From Bacteroidales bacterium (GTDB lineage: Bacteria; Bacteroidota; Bacteroidia; Bacteroidales; UBA7960): a stretch of DNA of 9,822 nt. Below are positions 1-5,646 of the stretch, piece by piece. Under the pieces are notes generated by a model that saw only the letters and a list, made by a program, of their open reading frames with translations, did no database searches and was not told the DNA's origin. Location: positions 1 to 9,822 of the forward strand of contig SLEW01000273.1 of the NCBI GenBank assembly GCA_007124575.1, read 5' to 3'. The first letter of the stretch is position 1, and each line of letters begins with the position of its first letter. The translations under genes and the position numbers were made by a program.

Positions 1-876
1 ATCACCTTGCTGATGCTGGTTCCCGTGATGCGAAACGCACCCTGGACGCTTGACAGGGTCCTGTGGAAAAACATGCTCATCTATGCCCTGCCGCTGCTGG
101 TAGCTGGCATGGCAGGATGGGTAAACGAAGCTCTTGACAAGCTCCTGCTGAAATACATCCTTCCGGAAAGCATTGCCCTGGAACAGGTGGGGATCTATGG
201 CGCAGTGTATAAGTTGGCCATGATGATGACTATCTTCATTCAAGCCTTTCGTTTCTCGGCCGAACCCTTTTTCTTTGCCCAGGCATCCAAAGAAAATGCC
301 CGCGAACTCTTTGCCAAAGTAATGAACTACTTTGTGGTCGCCTGCCTCCTCATATTTCTGGGTATCATGCTATTCATGGACATCGTCAAACATTTCATCG
401 GGCCGGGCTTCCATGAAGGACTCGCCGTGGTGCCCATCCTGCTGCTGGCCAACATGTTCCTGGGCATATACTGGAACCTGTCCATCTGGTACAAGCTTAC
501 TTCAAAGACCCTCTACGGTGCAGGATTTGCCATCGCCGGAGCCCTCATCACCATCCTCCTTAACATCTGGTGGATACCACACTTTGGCTACCACGGCTCC
601 GCCTGGGCCACCCTCGTCTGCTACTTTACTTTGGCAGTCCTGTCGTTCCTGTTTGGCAGGAAACATTACAAGATCCCATACAGCCTCATGAAAATATTTC
701 TGCTTATTACCATCGCCATGGGTGTCTACTTCGTCAGCACCATCACCAGCCAGCTCATTCCGGCACTGATGTATCCCATCCACCTGGCCCTGCTCCTGGT
801 ATTCCTGCTCGGCGCCCTCCTGGTAGACCCGTCACTGCGCACCATGATTCAAACCTTTAAGGCCCGTGGCCGTTAG
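1..876 (+). CDS. Wzx-like oligosaccharide flippase, C-terminal part (5' truncated)
   Basis: The reading frame is open from the first base and ends at TAG 874-876, giving 291 codons; the true start lies upstream of the window. The product is strongly hydrophobic, with about eight membrane-spanning stretches separated by short basic loops. An early helix with the pattern ALPLLVAGMAGW is followed by NEALDKLLL, which resembles the seventh-helix region of polysaccharide flippases of the PST/Wzx branch of the MOP superfamily. Known members move undecaprenyl-linked sugar repeat units across the inner membrane for O-antigen, capsule or exopolysaccharide. The visible segment corresponds to roughly the C-terminal half to 60 percent of a usual 450-500 residue protein and ends in a basic tail (KARGR). 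Family assignment is by pattern recognition; substrate is unknown. A MurJ-like or other MOP lipid flippase is the main alternative. No glycosyltransferase neighbour is visible in the window. Confidence 0.83.
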   Translation: MTLLMLVPVMRNAPWTLDRVLWKNMLIYALPLLVAGMAGWVNEALDKLLLKYILPESIALEQVGIYGAVYKLAMMMTIFIQAFRFSAEPFFFAQASKENARELFAKVMNYFVVACLLIFLGIMLFMDIVKHFIGPGFHEGLAVVPILLLANMFLGIYWNLSIWYKLTSKTLYGAGFAIAGALITILLNIWWIPHFGYHGSAWATLVCYFTLAVLSFLFGRKHYKIPYSLMKIFLLITIAMGVYFVSTITSQLIPALMYPIHLALLLVFLLGALLVDPSLRTMIQTFKARGR

Positions 877-879
877 TAT

Positions 880-911
880 GTTGACGTTTTTTGTGAATAT
901 GCTTATTTTTG
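880..911 (+). promoter_or_regulatory. Bacteroidota-type promoter for the aminomutase gene
   Basis: In the 54-bp gap between the flippase stop and the aminomutase start there is GTTG at 880-883, a 20-bp spacer, and TATTTTTG at 904-911. The latter matches the Bacteroidota -7 element TAnnTTTG exactly, and the former matches the -33 element TTTG at three of four bases. Transcription would be expected to start a few bases after 911, giving a very short A-rich leader before ATG 931. A second TTTG at 890-893 is too close to the -7 box to serve. Assignment is by consensus match and position only. Confidence 0.55.
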
Positions 912-930
912 CAAACAGAAAAAAATCTAT

Positions 931-3123
931 ATGTCATCTACTGTAAATCATACCAGTTCAAACACCAGGATATCCGCGAAGGCCGTTGAGATCCTGGATC
1001 AGTTTGCCCGCGACAACCATGACGTGCAGAAAATGGCCATAGAGGCTGCTGATGACAAGGCATTCAGTGGAAAAATCCGCGACATGGTCATGGAGTACAT
1101 GGATGCTCATCCGCAGACTTATGCGTTTTACCGTTTTGAGGCAGAAGGTCGTGAGGCCATGGAGCAGCTCAGCTGGCAGGATTATGCCGCCATCAGGCTG
1201 CTTGACTACCTTGACCACGAGGGGGAATCGTACGAAGACCTGAACCTTCGCGGAGAAAAGGTTGTCAATCAGCCCTTTGTCATGCTTCGCAGGGCGCTCA
1301 CAGACGGCACGGGTGAGGGCATGGCAGACTTTTTCATGGATATGCTCCACCTTTTTCGTCAGTTTCGCGGAAAGGCCGCACCTAAGCTGCCCTCAAAAAA
1401 CCAGGTCCTGCAGTGGATGACAGAATATCCGGATGGCCTGGATCCTGAGATCATAAAGATCCGCAAAAAAAACAAGGCACGCATCATCCGGGTGCTGATT
1501 GACAAAATCGACAACAAGCAGATGATCAGCACGCGTTTTTCTTTTCCCGAGGGGGCCGGCCCGCAAGAAAAGGAGGAACTGTTGGAGCAGTGGTGGGAAA
1601 GCCACCTTTTCCACCTGAAATTCGCCGTTCGCGACCCCGACACCCTGAACGAAATGCTGGGCAACTCACTGGGATCTGAGACCATGTCGTTGCTGCAAAA
1701 AGCCAAAAAACAGGGCATACCCTTTTTCGTGAACCCTTATTACCTGTCGCTGCTTAACGTGGACGCCCCTGAATTTGCCCTGGGCAAAGACCTCGCGATC
1801 CGTTATTACATCATTTACTCCAAAGAGCTTGTAGACGAGTTTGGACACATCGTAGCGTGGGAAAAAGAGGACAAGGTGGAGCCCGGCAAGCCCAATGCCG
1901 CTGGATGGATCCTTCCCACCAGCCATAATGTCCACCGCCGTTACCCCGAAGTCGCCATCATGATCCCCGACACGATGGGGCGCGCGTGTGCCGGATTGTG
2001 TGCCTCATGTCAGCGCATGTATGATTTTCAGCGCGGCAACCTCAACTTCGACCTGGACAAATTGCAGCCTGACAAGACCTGGGACGAGAAGCTGAGGATG
2101 ATCATGAAGTACTGGGAAGAAGACTCCATGCTTCGCGACATCCTGATTACCGGCGGCGACGCCCTGATGAGCTCCGATAAGTCTATTGAGAAAATCCTGG
2201 ATGCTGTCTATGAAATGGCGTTCAAAAAGCGGCAGAAAAACAAGACCTTGCCCGACGGCATGAAACATGCTGAGATCCTGCGCATACGACTGGGAACCCG
2301 CTTGCCGGTTTACCTGCCTCAGCGAATCAATGAAAACCTGACCCGCATCCTGATGGACTTCAAGGCGCGTGCCAGCAAAATTGGCATAAAACAATTTGTG
2401 GTGCAGACCCACTTCCAGTCGCCCATGGAGATCACCCCGGAAGCCAAAAAGGGGATCGACAGGCTCACCTCGGCCGGCTGGACCGTTACCAATCAGCTGG
2501 TGTTCACCTCGCCAGCAAGCCGCCGCGGACACACCAATAAACTGCGTCAATCACTTAATGACATCGGAATACTTCCTTATTACACTTTCAGCGTCAAGGG
2601 CTACCGGGAAAACTCCTTTAAGTTTGCCACCAATGCACGTGCCGTGCAGGAACAAATGGAAGAAAAGGTGATCGGCGAGATCCCGCAGGAGCACAGGAGA
2701 GCGATCAGAACCTTTCCCGAAAAGGCAGAAAACATGGTAGATAACATCAACAGCCTGCGCCAAAAGGCAGACATTCCCTTCCTGGCAACAGACAGGAATG
2801 TTATCAACCTTCCCGGAGTTGGCAAGAGCATGACATACCGCGTGATCGGCATTACCAATGACGGACGTCGCATCCTGGAGTTTGACCACGACCACACCCG
2901 CAGCCACAGCCCCGTGATCGACAAGCTGGGCAAATTCAAGATCATCGAGTCCAAGTCTGTTGCCAAATACCTTGAACAGCTGGAGTGGATGGGTGAAAAC
3001 ACCAAAGACTACGAAAGCATCTGGGGTTACTCCATAGGTGAAACAGAGCCGCGCACCTCCATTTACGAGTACCCGGAGTTTGATTACGAACTCACCAAAG
3101 AGATCACCAACTACGGAGGGTAA
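931..3123 (+). CDS. KamA-family radical SAM/PLP amino-acid 2,3-aminomutase (long form; substrate possibly glutamate)
   Basis: Members move an amino group from C2 to C3 of an amino acid, using a [4Fe-4S] cluster, S-adenosylmethionine and pyridoxal phosphate. Visible here: HRRYP (335-339) before the cluster motif; Cys353, Cys357 and Cys360 (CxxxCxxC); Arg362 at the place of the lysine 2,3-aminomutase (LAM) carboxylate-binding Arg134; TGGDAL (407-412); RIRLGTRLPV (451-460); THFQSP (493-498); PYY (549-551); and LPGVGKS (627-633), whose Lys632 should bind PLP. LAM Asp293 aligns with Lys556, and LAM Asp330 with Asn626; Lys and Asn are what Clostridium difficile glutamate 2,3-aminomutase carries there. 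At 730 residues it far exceeds LAM (about 416): residues 1 to about 200 are an extension of unknown fold, and about 33 residues are inserted before Lys632. The three cluster cysteines are its only cysteines, so the LAM zinc site is absent. It has its own promoter. Family assignment is firm, substrate inferred. Confidence 0.9.
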   Translation: MSSTVNHTSSNTRISAKAVEILDQFARDNHDVQKMAIEAADDKAFSGKIRDMVMEYMDAHPQTYAFYRFEAEGREAMEQLSWQDYAAIRLLDYLDHEGESYEDLNLRGEKVVNQPFVMLRRALTDGTGEGMADFFMDMLHLFRQFRGKAAPKLPSKNQVLQWMTEYPDGLDPEIIKIRKKNKARIIRVLIDKIDNKQMISTRFSFPEGAGPQEKEELLEQWWESHLFHLKFAVRDPDTLNEMLGNSLGSETMSLLQKAKKQGIPFFVNPYYLSLLNVDAPEFALGKDLAIRYYIIYSKELVDEFGHIVAWEKEDKVEPGKPNAAGWILPTSHNVHRRYPEVAIMIPDTMGRACAGLCASCQRMYDFQRGNLNFDLDKLQPDKTWDEKLRMIMKYWEEDSMLRDILITGGDALMSSDKSIEKILDAVYEMAFKKRQKNKTLPDGMKHAEILRIRLGTRLPVYLPQRINENLTRILMDFKARASKIGIKQFVVQTHFQSPMEITPEAKKGIDRLTSAGWTVTNQLVFTSPASRRGHTNKLRQSLNDIGILPYYTFSVKGYRENSFKFATNARAVQEQMEEKVIGEIPQEHRRAIRTFPEKAENMVDNINSLRQKADIPFLATDRNVINLPGVGKSMTYRVIGITNDGRRILEFDHDHTRSHSPVIDKLGKFKIIESKSVAKYLEQLEWMGENTKDYESIWGYSIGETEPRTSIYEYPEFDYELTKEITNYGG

Positions 3124-3346
3124 CTCCTGGATTTTGGCTGCTGGCTCTTTTGGCAAGACTTTCCCCGGATTTTTGCGTTAAAGCGTTTTACGTTCTGCGT
3201 TTTGCTGAACGCAAACCCCTGTGTCCGCTATCCAGCACCCTGCGTCCGGTAACGTACACTTTCCGCCTTTTTGTTAAATAACCAAAAAAACCAGGAACGT
3301 TTTTTAGGTTTTCTTATCTTCGCCAAAACCAAACGAAAGCAAGCTT

Positions 3347-3379
3347 TTTGATTTTTTGCACCACAAAAACTACACTTTG
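3347..3379 (+). promoter_or_regulatory. weak candidate promoter in the intergenic region
   Basis: TTTG at 3347-3350 is followed after 20 bp by TACACTTTG at 3371-3379. This resembles the Bacteroidota -33/-7 pair, but the -7 box has one base too many (TAnnnTTTG instead of TAnnTTTG). If active, it would give a transcript starting near 3386, just ahead of the hairpin at 3412-3441. No other close match to the consensus lies nearer to the TetR gene, so the promoter of the efflux operon remains unassigned. Confidence 0.25.
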
Positions 3380-3411
3380 GTATGTTTTTTGATAGAAAAA
3401 AGCCATTCACA

Positions 3412-3441
3412 AGAAAACCCGCAGACGCTTCCGGGTTTTCT
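3412..3441. terminator. candidate bidirectional intrinsic terminator
   Basis: AGAAAACCCG (3412-3421) and CGGGTTTTCT (3432-3441) are perfect reverse complements, forming a 10-bp stem around a 10-base loop. The stem has a CCCG/CGGG core next to the loop and an A4/T4 outer part, so either strand gives a GC core followed by a run of four U. It lies 288 bp after the aminomutase stop codon, far for a dedicated terminator, and the U-run is short. It could equally be an sRNA or attenuator hairpin. Confidence 0.4.
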
Positions 3442-3546
3442 GCTTCGGGCAACTGGGCTGTCAGGCAGGCTGCCGGTCCCGATAAAATGCCGCAGGCGCA
3501 GCACCTGGACTGCGTGCCGTAACATCAGCACATAACCCCAATGTAG

Positions 3547-3566
3547 TGACAGGGCTTAACCTGTCA
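3547..3566. promoter_or_regulatory. palindrome 1, candidate TetR operator
   Basis: TGACAGG (3547-3553), a six-base spacer, and CCTGTCA (3560-3566) form a perfect 7+7 inverted repeat of 20 bp, the size typical of TetR-family operators. It lies upstream of the regulator gene, as expected for autoregulation. The alternative is that it is part of a dispersed palindromic repeat family unrelated to the regulator. Operator function is inferred from symmetry and position. Confidence 0.5.
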
Positions 3567-3598
3567 AACCGAAATACAAACAGATGAACCCAGCGTAG

Positions 3599-3618
3599 TG
3601 ACAGGACTTGACCTGTCA
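3599..3618. promoter_or_regulatory. palindrome 2, candidate TetR operator
   Basis: The same 7+7 inverted repeat as at 3547-3566, with spacer ACTTGA, ends 17 bp before the TetR ATG. Its centre is 52 bp from the first, about five turns of B-DNA, so dimers on both sites would face the same side of the helix. Conservation of all 14 arm bases, while two of the three differences between the repeat units fall in the spacer, fits selection on the arms, though three differences are too few to prove it. Confidence 0.5.
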
Positions 3619-3635
3619 AACCGAAATATAAACAG

Positions 3636-4253
3636 ATGAACCAACGTATTATTCAGGAGGCCGCAGAACTTTTTTTCAAAAAGGGCATCCGGGCAGTTAC
3701 CATGAATGATGTGGCAGATGCCCTGGGAATCAGCAAGCGCACTCTTTACGAACACTTCCATAACAAGGAAGAGCTTTTGAGAGAATGCCTCAAGCATCAT
3801 TACCAATCCCATAAAAAACAGATTGAACAGCTGGAGGAAGAGGCGTCAAACCCGGTAGACATCATGCACCGTCATTTTCGCTACCACGTAATACGCATCA
3901 ACGAATACCACCCCAACTTTGCGCAAGAGCTGCAGAAACTCCACCCCAATATATGGAACACCCTCGTGGCTGAACTTGTCGAAGACAGGGAAAAGTATAC
4001 CATGGATCTCATATCTGAAGGTGTCAGACAGGGATATTTCCGTGAGGACACAGACTCGTGGGTGGCCAGCAAGATGTTGTTTGCTCATGTAGACCTGTTG
4101 TCAGACACTGATACTTTTCCCCCGGAACGCATTCCGCGCTCTGATCTGTTCAGGCAGATCATAACAAGCTTCCTCCGGGGTCTTTCCACCGAAAAAGGAT
4201 TCAAAGAAGTAGAAAACCTGTTTTATAATCCCAAGCATGAATCATATGTTTAG
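3636..4253 (+). CDS. TetR/AcrR-family transcriptional regulator of the efflux operon
   Basis: The 205-residue length is normal for TetR regulators, which bind DNA as dimers and release it on ligand binding. The N-terminal three-helix DNA-binding domain spans about residues 3-48: IIQEAAELFFKKG (5-17), then TMNDVADALGISKRTLYEHF (22-41) as the helix-turn-helix, then NKEELL. This is a close fit to the family pattern, including the conserved LYxHF and K. Helix 1 begins almost at the first residue, so the N-terminal arm is very short. ATG 3636 is the only possible start because an in-frame TGA lies at 3609-3611. Residues 50-205 are the helical ligand-binding/dimer domain, too variable to name a ligand. 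The gene is the first cistron of the efflux operon and its 3' end overlaps the TolC gene. The likely role is local repressor acting on the palindromes just upstream; this is inferred from context. Confidence 0.9.
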   Translation: MNQRIIQEAAELFFKKGIRAVTMNDVADALGISKRTLYEHFHNKEELLRECLKHHYQSHKKQIEQLEEEASNPVDIMHRHFRYHVIRINEYHPNFAQELQKLHPNIWNTLVAELVEDREKYTMDLISEGVRQGYFREDTDSWVASKMLFAHVDLLSDTDTFPPERIPRSDLFRQIITSFLRGLSTEKGFKEVENLFYNPKHESYV

Positions 4254-5622
4254 AAAACAAACACACAAACAATCTTTCCTGCCGGTCATGATCCTGTCAT
4301 GGTTGTTGATTATTGCGGGGCTTTCGGGCTCCCATGCGCAAACCCCGGCCGACACCCTGTTCATAGACCTCGAAGAGGCCATGGCCATAGCCCGCGAGCA
4401 CAACCCCACGCTGAAGGTTGCGAGGCTCGACGTGGAAAGTGCCGAGGTAGGCGTGCAGGAAGTCAGAAGCAGCTACCTGCCTTCGTTGAACGTCGGCGGT
4501 AATTACAACCGCAACATCAAGCGGCCGGTCATCTTTTTGCCCGAAGACAGTCCTTTTGGTGACGGCGGGGTGATCGAGGTTGGATCAGAAAACTCCTTCA
4601 TGGGGGTTTTGTCTTCCGAAATGCCCTTGCTAAATCTGGGGCTTAATCGCTCCCTGAGGGTTGCGCGCAAGGAAAAAACCCTTGCCGGCGAGCAGTTCAG
4701 GGGCAGCAAGCTGGAGCTGGACTATAATGTGCAGACGGCCTTTTTCGATGTATTGCTTGCCAGCGAGTCCAAACAGGTGATGCAAAAGAGCTTTGCCAAT
4801 GCCATGGACAACCTGGAGCGCACGCGCCGGATGCATGATCAGGGCATGGTGGCCGAGTACGATTTGATACGCGCCGAGGTGCAGGCTGAAAACCTGCGGC
4901 CCAATGTGATGCAGGCTGAAAATGCTTATGAAGTGGCTGTTAACTACCTGAAGGCCCTTATCGGGCTGGATGAGGCGCAGCCCCTGGCGATCCGGGAAAA
5001 CCTCTCAGACGTGACCGTTTCGCGCATGTCTGATTTTAACATACAGGATGCTGACCGCAGTCTTCAGCAAAACACCGACCTTGCCCAGATGAACCTGCAG
5101 CTCGACCTGGTGGGGCAGCAGCGCGAGATGGCGAAGGCTGGCGGCTATCCCATGCTGGACCTGGCAGGCAACTACCAATACCAGACGGAGGCCAACCACT
5201 TTCGCTTCAGTGACTTTCATTGGGTGGAAACCTTTTCGGCCGGCCTGAGGCTCACCATACCCTTGTTTAACGGCTTTGCTGTGCGACATCAGACCCGGCA
5301 GCTTGAGATCCTGGGCGACCAGATACGCCTTCAGAAAGAATTCCTGGAAGACAACCTGAACATCCAGCTGGACAATATCCTGAAGACCATGATGGTGGCC
5401 ATGGAACAAACCTCCAACGCCCGAAGCAACGTACGCATGGCCGAGAGGGGTTTTGAGATCGCCAAAACACGTTATGAGACCGGCCAGGGCACCCTGATGG
5501 AGCTTAACGACAGCGAAGTGGCCCTCACCCAGGCACGCTTTAACCTGCTGCAGGCAAAATACGACGTCCTGAACGCAAAAGCCGAATACGACAAATTTAT
5601 CGGAGAAAACAAACCATTGTAA
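4237..5622 (+). CDS. TolC-family outer-membrane efflux channel
   Basis: This is the outer-membrane exit duct of a tripartite RND exporter; trimers of TolC-type proteins form a beta-barrel in the outer membrane joined to a long periplasmic alpha-tunnel. A signal peptide is visible: basic start, hydrophobic core (about residues 14-31) and signal peptidase I site GSHA|Q after residue 34. Two similar OEP halves follow. The first starts at LEEAMAIAREHNPTLK and runs into SSYLPSLNVGGNYNRN, and the second has GGYPMLDLAGNYQYQ, then GLRLTIPLFNG and a long heptad-rich helix ending ARFNLLQAKYDVLNAKAEYDKF. The total of 461 residues is usual for the family. The start at 4237 overlaps the TetR gene by 17 bases; an in-frame ATG at 4246 would give an 8-base overlap and also leaves the signal peptide intact. 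Either overlap suggests translational coupling. The adaptor gene follows after 24 bp. Confidence 0.94.
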   Translation: MNHMFRKQTHKQSFLPVMILSWLLIIAGLSGSHAQTPADTLFIDLEEAMAIAREHNPTLKVARLDVESAEVGVQEVRSSYLPSLNVGGNYNRNIKRPVIFLPEDSPFGDGGVIEVGSENSFMGVLSSEMPLLNLGLNRSLRVARKEKTLAGEQFRGSKLELDYNVQTAFFDVLLASESKQVMQKSFANAMDNLERTRRMHDQGMVAEYDLIRAEVQAENLRPNVMQAENAYEVAVNYLKALIGLDEAQPLAIRENLSDVTVSRMSDFNIQDADRSLQQNTDLAQMNLQLDLVGQQREMAKAGGYPMLDLAGNYQYQTEANHFRFSDFHWVETFSAGLRLTIPLFNGFAVRHQTRQLEILGDQIRLQKEFLEDNLNIQLDNILKTMMVAMEQTSNARSNVRMAERGFEIAKTRYETGQGTLMELNDSEVALTQARFNLLQAKYDVLNAKAEYDKFIGENKPL

Positions 5623-5646
5623 ACATACACAGAAAACAATCACATC

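Larger units (their letters stand above)
3124..3635. other. 512-bp non-coding region between aminomutase and efflux operon
   Basis: I find no convincing gene here; the only long frame (minus strand, 3228-3452) has low-complexity, Lys/Phe-rich composition and no family pattern. From left to right the region holds: AACGCAAA at 3208-3215, which can pair with TTTGCGTT at 3172-3179 or, as AACGCA, with TGCGTT at 3196-3201; an A/T-rich tract with many poly-A and poly-T runs at about 3264-3400; possible weak promoter boxes (TATCTTCG at 3315-3322; TTTG at 3347-3350 with TACACTTTG 20 bp later); a 10-bp hairpin at 3412-3441; a short palindrome GGCAGgCTGCC at 3464-3474; a 5-bp stem CGCAG/CTGCG at 3497-3514; and the 52-bp tandem duplication that starts at 3543. 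No known riboswitch was recognised. Confidence 0.7.
3543..3646 (+). repeat. two tandem 52-bp repeats ending in the TetR start codon
   Basis: Unit 1 is 3543-3594 and unit 2 is 3595-3646. Over the first 48 bases of each (3543-3590 against 3595-3642) only three positions differ (45/48 identical). Each unit begins GTAGTGACAGG, contains a 7-bp inverted repeat, then an A-rich stretch, and ends with AACAGATGAACC. The ATG in unit 2 (3636) is the TetR start codon; the matching ATG in unit 1 (3584) opens a four-codon frame (MNPA, stop). One period further upstream, bases 3517-3540 match the right half of the unit at 16 of 24 positions, possibly a decayed third copy. Confidence 0.9.

Noticed and set aside
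877..930. Riboswitch or attenuator before the aminomutase (for example a lysine sensor)
   Set aside because: The gap is only 54 bp and the predicted leader about 12-14 bases, too short for a riboswitch; promoter elements explain the sequence.
2005..2550. Minus-strand frame of 181 codons opposite the aminomutase
   Set aside because: It lies entirely opposite a conserved radical SAM core; the long frame arises from codon bias of the real gene and its translation has no recognisable domain.
3228..3452. Minus-strand frame of 74 codons in the intergenic region
   Set aside because: Composition is low-complexity (Lys/Phe-rich from T/A runs), no family pattern, and it crosses the 10-bp hairpin at 3412-3441; better explained as chance.
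931..3635. Functional link between the aminomutase and the efflux operon (for example export of a beta-amino acid)
   Set aside because: They are separated by 512 bp with a terminator-like hairpin, have no shared regulatory element that I can see, and RND pumps of this type are generic; adjacency alone is not enough.
3543..3646. CRISPR-like array
   Set aside because: Only two directly abutting units with no unique spacers, and the unit contains a start codon; it is a tandem duplication, not a repeat-spacer array.
5005..5643. Minus-strand frame of 212 codons opposite the TolC gene
   Set aside because: Shadow of the well-supported channel gene on the other strand; no promoter or domain pattern.
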